From Alloascoidea africana (taxonomy: Eukaryota > Ascomycota > Alloascoideomycetes > Alloascoideales > Alloascoideaceae): a DNA stretch of 64,000 bases. Position numbers and translations under genes: made by a program. Positions 31,322 through 41,817 of the stretch are shown here, piece after piece. The stretch is taken from assembly GCA_030581615.1 (NCBI GenBank), contig JAKTTT010000005.1:372001-436000 (forward strand), read 5' to 3'. How positions within the stretch are numbered: position 1 is the first letter of the stretch; every line of letters begins with the position of its first letter. Below the pieces are notes generated by a model. It was not told the origin of the DNA. It made no database searches and was given only the letters and a program-made list of their open reading frames with translations.

Positions 31322-34019
31322 TCACTGGTGATCTCCAGTTTCCGAACTTGTGTATGCGAATAGTTCAACAACGCCCATATCTTCCTCATTGTTATAAGCC
31401 TCACTCATAAAGTTGAGATGATTTGCTATTTCCAAATCACGACGACAATCCTTTAATCCATCTTCTCGTTCTTGTTCTTGTTCTTGCTCTTGTTCTTCTT
31501 CATCTTCATCCTCATCATCGTCTTCGTCCTCGTTCTCTTCATCCTGTCCGTAATCATCCTCCATCTCTTCATCGCGTCCAAAACGTAAATCTTCGGATTT
31601 CGGAGGAGATGAAGGAGGCAACGGTTTGATGAACCTGCTCATCCTACTTGTCAATCGCAAAGCAGCGGATTTTTCAGCATCCAAAACTTTGGGGTTTCGA
31701 TTTGCACTGTTTAAAGTGTTGGGGTTTGTTATTGAAAGTGGACTGGAGCTTGTATTCGACGCATTCCTGCTTTTCTCTTGTAACTTTCTCACGCTTTTGT
31801 TGTTTATCGTTGCAAATGTATGCGATGGGACTATTGGTACCGGTGTTGGTGCTGGAGGTGTAAGTGAGGACGCTCTTGTTTCTGGGGTCGGTAATCTTGT
31901 CGTCGTGGGAGGTTTGTTTTCTTTATCTTCCTCACTAGATTTCAAAGTTGTGCCATTGGAAATGGATTTGTTTTGCACAGTTTCTGAACATGGAGATGAG
32001 GACGTGTTGGTTTTCATCCCTGATGCTGCCACTACTATCTTGCTTTGAGCTGGTGGGACATTATTTACAGCGGGTTGACGCGGCACTAAAGGACTTTTGA
32101 CATTCGCATTCTTTGGAGCCGAAGGTTTACCTGCTGTTGTTGATGATGATGATGATGATGGAGGAGGAGGAGCAGGAGACTCTTTTGTAAGATCGTTTTC
32201 ACCCCAAATTTCACGCGGTCTCATCTCACCATGAGACTTCCAGAATAACCCACACGCATTACACAGAATAGTTTCTCGTTCTTGTATTTTGACAAATCGG
32301 AACAGAATTGATTTTTTCGTATGACAGTTGAAACAACCTTCTTCGAAATATTCGGATATTTTGCTTGCGTTCTTTCGCCGTTTTCGAAAATCTACAGGCG
32401 GCTTGGAATCTACATAAGATGAAGATGACGAGGTTAATATTCTTTGGTTTGGTCGTGGGATCAGTTCCGGTCCTGTGGTGTTATGAACCGTGTTGATGGC
32501 CCCCATACCAGGTGTTGCAACAACACCCGGCGTAGGCGTGTTGGTTGTGCTCATGGGACTTGAGCAAACGCTACGACGAGACCGGTTGCTCTGCTGACTC
32601 TTCATGATTTCACCTATCGTGAGAGGTTTTGCGGAATCTTTGCCATTAGTTTTATTGGTGGTGTTGGTGCTGGAGGTGGTTGTCTTCTGTTTCTTTCCAG
32701 TTTTTGGCGCTTTCGGGTTTTTCAGTTCAAACGTGTTTTTACGCTTCGGAGCAATGGTTCTTAGCTTTTTGGGTCTATTGGACCCTGAACTTGACGATGA
32801 CAGATCTGCTTCATCATCGATATCGCTAAGCGGGACGGGAAGCGACTGGGCGCGTGTTGCTTGGACTGTAGTTCGTGGAGCAGTTGCAGCAGTTGCAGCA
32901 GCAGCAGCAGCAGCAGTTGGTACGGTAGCACTTGTTGTTCCTCGTCCAAGAGTCCGCTTGGGAGGAGGTGACGAGACAAGAGGTGGCGAAGACGCCATTG
33001 TGTTAATATTAATATCAATATCGCTTTCAAGATAGTTTTTAGACTTTGGCATGTCCGAAATCAGACTTTGAAGACCCGCCGAGTATTGATCATGGGGATT
33101 AAACTTTAGTGCATAGTCGCTGGGGGCCAATAGTGGAGAGGTCATACTGGACAATTCATCTTTGAAAAGGCTATCAAATTCGGATGTTGGACAAATTGAA
33201 GAGGAAATGTCGACATCCATTGCGCTGGGGTGGGTGAGCAGAGCATCTGTGTTGAGATTAGTATATTGGGTATGACGCGTCGTGGTGGTGGTGTTGGTTG
33301 AAGATGCCGACAGTTCTGGAAGTTTTGGTATACCAGTTGTTTGCCATTGTGCGATTTCGAAATCGGGGGGCAATGATTCGTACAATTGGACCATGTTTGA
33401 AAGAGCCTGTTTTGTACTATTTGGGATTTGAATCAATTTTAGTCGAATCTCAAGAGTTTCATTTGCACCTGTTCCTGAAAAAATGGCCATCACGTTTTTA
33501 CAGACGCGACCGGTGACCAAAACGTTTGATTTGTTTGTTGCGGGGAGGATATCGTGAAGCAGGCCGTGTCCTATGAAGGTGTCCTCTTGTTCCGTGCAAT
33601 CGAGACTGTAAACGCTGAATGCATATTTACTAGCCATGAGCTCAGGACTAAACAAGAAACAGAAAAGTGTTAGTGTGATTTGCGAATTATTGTAGCAAAG
33701 TGAAACCTACCTTGAAGATTGTATAGGTGGGATACAGTGGGATATATCGACAACGCCTATGGGATCACACTTGCTATCGTAGATCACGTTGACGCGAACA
33801 GGACTTGTGGTACGCGTGAGGCATGTTGTGGTATCCATGGAGTAGAGGATTTTCACTGGGACAGTTAGTTAGCAATAATAGGAATTAGAATTAAAAAAAA
33901 AAAAATTGTGTGCTTGATCTGAGTAACATACAACACATTTGCCGGGTGTGAATGGTTCTTGGGGGCGGTCTAGTGACACGTCCCTGTGCAACGGTAGTCG
34001 TGTCGCGATCAAAGGACAT
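31322..34019 (-). CDS. GATA-type zinc finger transcription factor, three exons
   Basis: Exons are 34019-33932, 33855-33711 and 33647-31322, giving 852 residues. Intron 1 (76 bp) has GTATGT and GCTAAC; intron 2 (63 bp) has GTAGGT and CACTAAC. The joins keep frame through RQMCLKILYSMDTT and IQSSSPELMASKYAF. Around residue 515 is one GATA finger, CFNCHTKK...CNACGLFWKSHG, with 20 residues between the cysteine pairs instead of the usual 17-18. The first 180 residues form a separate folded region (VRVNVIYDSKCDPIGVVDISHC, TFIGHGLLHDILP). An N-terminal domain plus a single C-terminal GATA finger recalls S. pombe Ams2, which regulates histone genes, but this link is tentative. The remainder is serine-, threonine- and alanine-rich, with an acidic EDDDEDEDEEEQEQEQEQE run near the end. 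Confidence 0.75.
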
Positions 34020-35927
34020 TGTGAAATCCGAATCAAGTGTGTCCACAATGGGCCGTGACTGTGGAGGGAGGCGATAGTAGAGAGTACGCGAATCGAGAGA
34101 TAGATCGCCGTGCTAATGGCCGATAGGACTGGGGATGGTGGTGCTGGCGAGAGGCGGTGTTGTGGTGAGTACAAGTATAAATGGAGAGTATAGGAAGAAG
34201 AGAGAGCAGAGAGAAAAAGAAGGTTTGTAGAGGTGTGCGCAAGAGGTTATGAGCGCTGGTGGGGATGAAAATTGATAAAATTGATTGTTTGTGTTACCAC
34301 GCGACAGCGGTGGATCGGAGCCCACAAATCTCTTTCCAGATGGGTGTAAGTGTAAATCTGACAGTGTGTGGATCCCTTGGGTAGGCCATTCAGATCGTGG
34401 ATTGGGCTCTGTGGCGGCATTGGGCTGCTAGGAGAGCGTGTTTTAGCAGAAGTGCTCCAGCAAGGACCTGGGATTAAGGACTAGGGACTGGGAATTGCGG
34501 GTAGACTGAGCTGTGCTGCAACTGATATTGCTCCCGTACGGGACCAGCTGCTGCCATTGAAGCAGAGAACCGAGGCAATCGCCAGCACCACACACAATGG
34601 CTCTCCCCGTGGAACCAGACGGGGCCAGTTCGAAGGCAACCAAGAGCAGCTCAGAGCAGCTCAGAGCAGCTCTGCGATCATCCGGCAGCGCCAAGCCCGC
34701 CCGCGAGCAGCAGCGGCTGGGCAGCTCGCCGCTTGGCATCTCGGCGACCATCCGGTGCTGGCGACCTTCCGGAGCCAGCGACGGAGCCAGCGACGGAGCC
34801 AGCGACGGTGCCAGTGCCCACCGCACCGCGAGCAGACGACCAGCGGGAAAGACAGCGAGCATCACGTTGTGAAACTCTCGGATATGAGTTGCTGCTGGCT
34901 TTCGTACTGCTGGCGGCTACTGAGAGATGGACGTAGGCTAAACTGTCCACGGTCCACGGTCCACGGCTCAAAGCCCACGGCTCAAGGCCCAGGGACCAGG
35001 GACCAGGGACCAGGGACACAATCAGGACCAGACGGCAGCTCCCAAAGGTGCCAGATGTGCCAGAGATGCCAGAGCTGGCGGTGGCCGGCCCGGCTATGCT
35101 CAGCTTTATCACTGGTTAATGACAGAGGCCAGAATAATAGAACCTAGCGTTGTCTGGACCAAATGCTTCCATTTGGCTTCTCGATCACCGCCGGCTCTTG
35201 GCTCTGGACACTAAGCACTGGGCACTGGGCACAGAGCACTGAGAACTGAGAACTGAGCAGCCTGAGCACTGGAATCCGGGGATCCAGCTCTGCTCTGTCC
35301 AGCTCTGCTCTGTCCAGCTCTGCCTCTGTTTTGCTCGCGTGAATGACTTTGCACAAAAAGACGAGAATTGAGGTATTTACAATGGAATTATATCATCTCT
35401 TTCACTCTCTCTGCCTCCAGGGGCTCTCCGTCCTCCGTATTTTAAGCCCTAAGGCTGTGCTCCAAATCAGCGGGAACGCAAAACATAAAACGTAAAAGCG
35501 AGGGAAAAAAAAAAAAAAGATGAAGCTCCACAGCACTTTTGGAAGGTTATTTTGTGCTAGAACTTGTCTCATTTTGTTATTGTTGGCACCGCACTGGCCC
35601 TCCTGAATTTAAATAGACCCACTTTCCTTTCCCTCTCTTTTTCCTTTCCTTTCTTCCTCTCTCACTTCCACCAGCCCTGCTTCCTCACAATCCCACTCCC
35701 CCAACCTTTCTTGCTAGAATCCGCCGCTATTTTCTTGCTAAACCCCTTTTCGTCCCACCGCCTCGTCCGGTTTATGCTGGCGTTCGCTCTGCACTCTGTG
35801 ATTCTGTGACACATCCTTTTTTTTTGTTGTTTCGCTGATTTCGCGCTCCATTCATTGCCGCCAGGATCATCCCGGGAGAAACCCATTACGTATTTTTGTT
35901 TTTTGTTTCTCCACAAGTCCGGCCCCA
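34020..35927. other. Divergent 1.9-kb region with GC-rich minisatellite island
   Basis: This region lies between the GATA factor (minus) and the HRK1-like kinase (plus). The centre, about 34600-35330, is strikingly GC-rich compared with its flanks and contains several unrelated tandem repeats (listed separately). Open frames here on both strands are a by-product of base composition and repeats. The last 400 bases are pyrimidine-rich (CTTTCC tracts near 35620-35660) and look like the kinase promoter. Confidence 0.55.
34643..35323. repeat. Cluster of short tandem repeats
   Basis: Seen directly: AGAGCAGCTC three times (34643-34672); GGAGCCAGCGAC three times (34771-34806); GTCCACG three times (34945-34965); AGGGACC about four times (34991-35017); an ACTGAGA/CACTGGG-type degenerate array (about 35215-35270); and CCAGCTCTGCTCTGT 2.7 times (35284-35323). 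Each has a different unit, so this is not one satellite but several local expansions in one GC-rich island. Confidence 0.8.
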
Positions 35928-37421
35928 ATGAGCTCTCGAGATAGTGTTTTGGCAACCTCCTCCTCCTCCGGTAAAATCTTCGGGTTCTTTGCCCAAAGAT
36001 CTTCTTTGGCTTCGGCTTCGGCTTCGGCTTCAGCTTCGGCCTCCTCCTCTTCCCATCAACAGAGCCGTAGAGCGGCGTCCTCTTCCTCCTCCTCCTCCCC
36101 CAGAAGAGCCAGCATTGCCAGCACCAGCGCCAGCGCCAGCGCCAGCACAAACCGTGGCGGGTCAGCTTCAAGGAGAACCTCCTTCGTCTCGGTACCCGAG
36201 TCCAGTTTCAATATAGCCCGTTTCAGCTTTGACGAGGACACCAGAGAGCATACCCACTACCTCAACTTTTCCAAGATTGAGGAACGCGGCCCAAACCGTA
36301 TATCCAGCTTGATGGGTAAGAAAGAGTCGTTCAAGATCAGAGACGAGGCCATCTCTGTCTTCCCCTTTCTAGATCCCATGTTGACCTACGCATCTGTGAT
36401 CAAGTCCACAAATGACATTGAAAAGATACGAGCTGTCTCCTCCATTATAAGAGAAAAATCCCCTTGTAAATTCGACCATCTGAAAGCCGTGGCAAAATAC
36501 GATTTTTACGAAAAGTATGGTAGGTGCAAAGGTACAATTGGCAAAGGGGCCTTTGGAGTCATTCGACTCGCCATGAAAATCGACCCCAATGTTCGTGAAG
36601 GAGTCAGGCTATTTGCCGTCAAAGACTTTAAAAAAAAATCAAGATCTGATGCTGAGCATTTTAGCAAATTGGCTTCCGATTTTTGTATCAGCTCGTCTCT
36701 TCACCACCGCAACATTGTGGAAACCGTTGATCTCATGACCGATACAAAAGGGGAATTTTACGAGATTATGGAGTATTGCCCCGGTGGCGATCTTTACTCC
36801 TTGATCTCCTCAACCATCGATCAAGAATCCGGAAAACAAGGATTGGAGGCCCAAGAGGCAAACTGTGTTTTGAAACAAATCATGGAAGGTGTCAGTTTTA
36901 TGCATTTACACGGGGTTGCTCATTGTGATTTGAAGCCAGAAAATATTCTATTGACTTCGGATGGCTGTGTTAAGATTTCGGATTTTGGCAATGCCGTCTA
37001 CTTTAGGCTTTCTTGTGAAAATGACATTCACTTCTCGTCTAGCCCCTGTGGCTCAGAGCCTTACATTGCTCCAGAAGAGTTTACCGAAAAGTCTTATGAT
37101 CCCAGACCAGCAGACATTTGGGCAGTTGGCATCATCTACCTAACGATGAGAGCTGGTCATTATTTTTGGACAGTGGCAAAACCAACAGAATCTGAACATT
37201 ACATTGGATATCTGAAAGGTCGCAAGTCCGAAAAGGGCTATCGACCCATAGAAGAGGCGATAAAAAGTCAAAAGGCAAAATGTTTACTCTATTCGATGTT
37301 GGATCCAAGACCCCATAGTCGACTCACAGCTTTCCATATTGTTCAATCTCCCTGGGTCAGATCTATCAGAACGTGTAAAGCTGCATCCTCTACAAATTCC
37401 CATAGGAAGCATTCAAGATAG
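35928..37421 (+). CDS. HRK1/NPR1-group serine/threonine kinase
   Basis: The 497-residue product has a serine/alanine-rich N-terminus (SASASASASASS, encoded by GCTTCG and CAGCGC repeats). The kinase domain covers about residues 190-480: IGKGAFGVIRLA, FAVKDF, MEYCPGGDLYSLI, HCDLKPENIL, DFGNA and APEEFTEKSYDPRPADIWAVG. CISSSLHHRNIVETVDLM is the fungal NPR/HAL-group signature, and the same pattern occurs in the SAT4-like kinase 16 kb away. The catalytic loop reads HCD rather than HRD. The catalytic aspartate and DFG are intact, so activity is likely, but activation-loop control may differ. S. cerevisiae relatives (Hrk1, Ptk2, Npr1) regulate plasma-membrane transporters, including the proton pump. 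The exact orthologue is not decided. Confidence 0.8.
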   Translation: MSSRDSVLATSSSSGKIFGFFAQRSSLASASASASASASSSSHQQSRRAASSSSSSSPRRASIASTSASASASTNRGGSASRRTSFVSVPESSFNIARFSFDEDTREHTHYLNFSKIEERGPNRISSLMGKKESFKIRDEAISVFPFLDPMLTYASVIKSTNDIEKIRAVSSIIREKSPCKFDHLKAVAKYDFYEKYGRCKGTIGKGAFGVIRLAMKIDPNVREGVRLFAVKDFKKKSRSDAEHFSKLASDFCISSSLHHRNIVETVDLMTDTKGEFYEIMEYCPGGDLYSLISSTIDQESGKQGLEAQEANCVLKQIMEGVSFMHLHGVAHCDLKPENILLTSDGCVKISDFGNAVYFRLSCENDIHFSSSPCGSEPYIAPEEFTEKSYDPRPADIWAVGIIYLTMRAGHYFWTVAKPTESEHYIGYLKGRKSEKGYRPIEEAIKSQKAKCLLYSMLDPRPHSRLTAFHIVQSPWVRSIRTCKAASSTNSHRKHSR

Positions 37422-37878
37422 ACAAAACAAACATTTATTGGGAAATTAAAAGACAACAAAAATTTAAGGAAACGGTTTAACGAACAAATTTACTTCTAAT
37501 GACATGACATGCATTTGACAGTTTGATTTAATGGTCAAAGAACAAAAAAAAATTGCTTTCAATTTAAGTTATCTATCTATTTTTTTTTTTTTTTTTGTTG
37601 TTGCTATATTTATTGCGTTCAATGTATAATGGCAAGTTTAACACAATTGATTGATTGATTGGTTGATTGCTCATTGAGCGTAACTAATGGAAATTGGTAG
37701 TACAGCGTACGAACATGATTTTCATCCTTTTTTGTATCAGTGATAGGAACCATGATCAGAACTCCTTTCTTCTTTCTTTCAGTTATTATACATGAAATTT
37801 ATTCTAAATGAACTAAAAGATTGTGCTTTTAATGAGAGAGATAAATATTGATTTCCATCTTCTTCTTTTTTGTGATGT
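37422..37878. other. Convergent 3' flanks
   Basis: This AT-rich spacer has a 16-base T-run near 37580 and a TGAT-type repeat (TTGATTGATTGATTGGTTGATTG, about 37647-37669). No gene was seen. Confidence 0.5.
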
Positions 37879-39678
37879 TTAGCAAACCAAAGGAGTGGCT
37901 TCATCTGGATTTTGGGCAAAATCCACAGACTCGTCATCTTCTTCATCAATTCTCTCCAATATTTCCGCTTCGTCTCTGCCCCGTTCCACATCGAGTAGGG
38001 AAAAGATAGGCACAGATAGACATAGTAACAGTAACAACAGATAAAAACTATATCTTATGTTATGTGTTTTATCTGTGATCATTCCAGTTATAAGAGGCCC
38101 AACAATCGAACTGCCCTTATCTGTAACAGAGAAAAGAGAGAAAAATGTAGACTCCTTACCTCGAGGAATCAATATCGAAAATATACTCCTTGCAATTGTA
38201 TTCATGCCACCAAGCGAAAAACCATACCAAATTGCAAGGCCGTACATCTCTGCGGGATGCCGTAGACCAAGCTTTTGGTTGAAAAACCCAATCACTCCAT
38301 ACAAAGGGATCACTGAAGCCCAGAGAATGATGAAAATGAGAGATCCGGTGGGCGAAAGTCCAAGTCTTGGTTGAATCTGTCGAGGAACAAGTAGCGCACC
38401 CGCTATTCCAGAAAGCACGGTGAGAAGGCCCACTATTCCGAGCGCAGGAGTTGACATTTGGAGTTGTGCTTTTGCAAACAAAACCGCTGCGGAATTCATC
38501 GTTGTAAATGCATCTGAAATGACGAACCACCCAACCAGGAAAATGAGCACGTCGCGAAGAGCCTTTGCCTGCTTTATGGAGAGAGCGAGAGTTTTCCAAC
38601 CATAGACAATGTAATCAAAGGATCCAAAACTGGCTTTTACAAGGAATCGGTGTAACGCAGACTCTTTTGAACGGTGGTGGGATGAGGGCTGGTCCAAATG
38701 AGAAGGAAGCTTTGGTCCAGGACGTGGTTGCAACAACAGTGCCAGTGGAAGTTGGAATACAAGCCACCAGAGCCCTACAATAAATATGACGAGCTGGATC
38801 GAGTGTGTTGTTGAGCCAGTTTTGAGGACAATAAGAATCGTGAATATTTGTACAATGAACGCGGAGAGGTATCCGAGCGATGTGCCAGTTCCGCTGATTC
38901 TTGCAGACAGAGATGCTCGATCCATCAACAGATCTGTGTCTGTATAACTCTGTTCATCACCATGACCGTGGTTGTGTTCTGAACGAGATGACTCCAGGAG
39001 CTTTAACCTTGAACTCAAAACTTTGGGGTGGTTCTCAACAAGCACAGGCAGGAATGCGTTACCACACACGGACACAGCACCGAAGGTAGCGTTCGACACA
39101 ATCGCAAATAGAGAGGCCAGGTAGTAATTGGAGCTGCTGATTCCGAAAAACATCATCGTTGAGAGCGAGCCACAGATGGCAAAGGCGATTAGAAGGGTTT
39201 TCCGAAAATGGCCTCTGTCTGCGGCACCGCTCATCGAAATGACAACGAGGGTTTGGATCAGAACACTTATCGAGAAAGTGTATAGAGCATAGCTCGAGGT
39301 GTCAATGTACTGGCCCAGGACATAAACAACGCATTCGGACGGGCCCTCGGGAGGCAGCAAATCGCCTGGCGGCGGTGGTGATGGTGGCGATGTGTTTGTA
39401 GGCACACACGGTGTGAGATGGTCCTTGACGAGCACGCCGTTGTCTCTGGCAAACTGCTCCAGCAGCAGTGGGACGTAGGTGCCTACGGCCGAGACGATGA
39501 AGGGCTCAGCGGCCCAGGCATAGAGAAACCAGCCGCAGAGCTCTTTGGTCGTCACTGGTTTTACCCCAAGCAGGGCCAACTTCGCACGTTGTATTTTGGC
39601 ATCCTGGACCGAGGAGGAGCGAGGCTCTACCGCGCTCGCCTGATACGAGATTGAAATGTCACCGTCGTCCAGAGACAT
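37879..39678 (-). CDS. ATG22: Atg22 vacuolar amino-acid effluxer
   Basis: The 599-residue multi-pass protein has KELCGWFLYAWAAEPFIVSAVGTYVPLLLEQFARDNG near its start, the diagnostic N-terminal motif of Atg22. About a dozen hydrophobic segments follow in an MFS-like pattern, for example VLIFLVGWFVISDAFTTMNSAAVLFAKAQL and IWYGFSLGGMNTIARSIFSILIPRGKESTFFSLFSVTDKGSS. Two hydrophilic loops are acidic or proline-rich (SPPSPPPPGDLLPPEG). Atg22 exports amino acids from the vacuole after autophagic breakdown. The C-terminus is acidic (EAEILERIDEEDDESVDF) and cytosolic by prediction. No intron; the start MSLDDGDISISYQ is unambiguous. It is followed on the same strand, 168 bp upstream, by the DUF218 gene. 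Confidence 0.92.
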   Translation of the reverse strand: MSLDDGDISISYQASAVEPRSSSVQDAKIQRAKLALLGVKPVTTKELCGWFLYAWAAEPFIVSAVGTYVPLLLEQFARDNGVLVKDHLTPCVPTNTSPPSPPPPGDLLPPEGPSECVVYVLGQYIDTSSYALYTFSISVLIQTLVVISMSGAADRGHFRKTLLIAFAICGSLSTMMFFGISSSNYYLASLFAIVSNATFGAVSVCGNAFLPVLVENHPKVLSSRLKLLESSRSEHNHGHGDEQSYTDTDLLMDRASLSARISGTGTSLGYLSAFIVQIFTILIVLKTGSTTHSIQLVIFIVGLWWLVFQLPLALLLQPRPGPKLPSHLDQPSSHHRSKESALHRFLVKASFGSFDYIVYGWKTLALSIKQAKALRDVLIFLVGWFVISDAFTTMNSAAVLFAKAQLQMSTPALGIVGLLTVLSGIAGALLVPRQIQPRLGLSPTGSLIFIILWASVIPLYGVIGFFNQKLGLRHPAEMYGLAIWYGFSLGGMNTIARSIFSILIPRGKESTFFSLFSVTDKGSSIVGPLITGMITDKTHNIRYSFYLLLLLLCLSVPIFSLLDVERGRDEAEILERIDEEDDESVDFAQNPDEATPLVC

Positions 39679-39846
39679 TGTGAACAGCAGAAACCGATTG
39701 CTGGGGGACTCTCGATGGGGGAGAGCGTGTGGTGCAAGTGGTGGAAGAGAAGAGGTGTTGATGATGATGTTGCTGAGAGGACATTCCCGGTGTGTATATA
39801 ACGTATATCTATACTCTATATTCTATGTCTAGTTTGGTCCTGTCAG

Positions 39847-41072
39847 CTAAACGGCCCAGGGCAGCGTGCTCTTGAAGCTCCTGATGGCTTCGTCTCTGTC
39901 CTTGTCGGCTCCAGAGCAGATAGTCAGCAGCGGCAGCAACTCCTGGTTCGAGAGGACGTAGGGCGCGGTTCTGCGATACGGATTCCGCTTGATTCGCTTG
40001 GAAACCAGTCCGGAGTCGCTACAGCCATATGGGTCCTTTTGGAACGGGACAAGCGCATTCTCGGACTCTGCCTTGTGCAAAGCGTCCTGGAACTTTTTCC
40101 GGAGGGATTCCTGCTCCTGTTTGCCTGCTGAGGCCGGTGGTGTTGGCTCGGGGTCGACCCCAACGTATCCAAAGCGGTCTTTGGGATACTGAATAGCACC
40201 GCGATGGAGCTTCTCAAACCGCTCCCGCTTGAACTCATATCCTACAACCGTGATGTTTCCCGGATATCGGTGTGTAATCTCGTAGAAACGCGCTATGCTG
40301 AAGAGCAGGTTCTCGAATGAGTCCCTCGCAAACTCCTCGAGGAATGTCCTGTCCTCGATCTTTGAAAGGAGATTTCGAGCCTTTGCGAGGTTCTACACTT
40401 TGTACTGTTAGAATGCTGTCGAGAAGGATGTGACAAAACATATATAAAACATGCCCAGTAGCTGTATGCTTCACTCACTGGACCAGACTCCCGCTTCGTC
40501 TGCCCGCTATTGCAATAAAATGTTAGTTCAGTCTAATACTGATCAGGGGCTAGTGATATATTCTGTTTCACGTACCCTGAGAACATGAGAAGAACGCTTG
40601 GGTCTTCAATAGCCATATCCACAGCCTTCTCCACATGCTGGATCATTGTAAGGTGGTCATTGCCAGCTAGTTGAAAAGACGAAAGATGCCAGTCTGTCGA
40701 GTTTTCTCCAACGCTTGAACTATTGTCCTTATTGTCCCCAGTCACTTCTTTGCTACTGCTGGTCGGTTTGAAAATGGCGTGGCATGGAACAAGGACTAAA
40801 TGTGTCAGAAGGGCGTACTCCGAATTTGGAACCTGTGTTGCGCTATCGTGAAGCTGGTTAAAGATGTTCTTTGTATGCTGTTCCAAGATCCGTTCCATCT
40901 CGTCTTGCCCCTGTCCTTGGTCAGTTCCCGGTGCTGGCAAAGGCTTGTATGAAAGTTCCTGGGAAATCTTTTGTGGGACGGAAGATATGCTTGCGATTTG
41001 GGTGTCGAAGAGGTACAGGCATGAGACAACCATCACAGCAAAGACCGCGATGATTACTCTTTTCCTAAGCAT
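39847..41072 (-). CDS. Type II membrane DUF218-domain protein, three exons
   Basis: Exons are 41072-40576, 40506-40455 and 40392-39847, giving 364 residues. Intron 1 (69 bp) has GTACGT and ACTAAC. Intron 2 (62 bp) starts GCATGT, a GC-AG intron, with CTAAC and TAG. The joined product has MLRKRVIIAVFAVMVVSCLYLF as a signal anchor, then LTHLVLVPCHAIF, LLMFSGGQTKRESGPVSEAYSYWNLA and ITVVGYEFKRERFEKLHRGAIQYP, all typical of fungal DUF218 proteins. The GC donor is needed to reach YWNLA; no GT donor in the neighbourhood preserves this conserved run. DUF218 proteins have no settled function; bacterial relatives act in envelope biology. The frame extends upstream with no ATG, so 41072 is the start. 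Confidence 0.85.
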
Positions 41073-41242
41073 CTTTCGCTTTCTGGCTCTTCTGGGCTCT
41101 ACTTTGGTTCTGTTTGCACTGGCGCCTACAAATGGAGAAGGAAGAGGAAGAGGAGGAAGTGGAAGAGGAAGAGGAAGAGGAAGAAAAGAGTGAGACCAAA
41201 CAGCCAAGCAGTATTATTAGCTTAGAGTGTGTTATATATATA

Positions 41243-41730
41243 CTAGTTTTGCCCCAACTGCTGCTTCACAAAGCCCAAAACCGCCGACAATTCGGCATTT
41301 GCAGAGCCCTCATCTACAAGAAGGCTGCTCGGCACCGAGCCGCTGAAGCCTACGTAGACTGGACACTGGAATCTCCGGGCCAGCGTTCGTGTGATGCGCT
41401 CGGCGTAGTCGCTCGTCTCGTTGTCGCCGCCGGGAAGCAGAGTCGTCATCACCACGTCGTGGTTGAATTTCTGCTTAGATCCACTTTCATTAGTACTACG
41501 AGGTAAGAATTTAGGACGAGGCTGCGAAAAAAACCTACGTCATATATGCCGTAGATGTAGATATCGAGAGGCGCTTTGGGAAAGCCCGTGTTGTTCACGA
41601 ACAGCGTCAACGGCTTTCTCGACCGCTCCGAAGCAGAGAGCTTTGCGTAGTCCGGAGCCGTGAGATTCACAAGGACCTGTTTCCCTCCGAGCAGCGGCAG
41701 GACGGCCGTGTGCGATTGCTCCAGACTCAT
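41243..41730 (-). CDS. Proteasome assembly chaperone 4 (Poc4/PSMG4)-like, two exons
   Basis: Exon 1 is 41730-41539 and exon 2 is 41470 (or 41473) to 41243, giving 139 or 140 residues. The intron has GTAGGT, a GTACTAATG branch site and a tandem AAGCAG acceptor, so a glutamine may or may not be included before KFNHDVVMTT. Exon 1 includes TLFVNNTGFPKAPLDIYIYGIYD. Exon 2 has TSDYAERITRTLARRFQCPVYVGFS and ends in VLGFVKQQL. The order of strands, then a helix ending in LARR followed by a VYVGFS strand, resembles the small PAC3/PAC4 chaperones, with PAC4/Poc4 the closer fit. These dimers guide proteasome alpha-ring assembly. The ATG is 87 bp from the divergent DFR1 start, one of the tightest bidirectional promoters here. 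Confidence 0.6.
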
Positions 41731-41817
41731 TCTGATCTTGGCCGTGGGAGTGAAAAAAGGAACGAACGGGTGTTGATTTTGGAGTTCAGCTTCTGTTTAG
41801 TACTGGAACCACTCCAC

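Noticed and set aside
34557-35147. 196-codon frame and overlapping frames on both strands
   Set aside because: Created by GC-rich tandem repeats; open in several frames at once and no domain.
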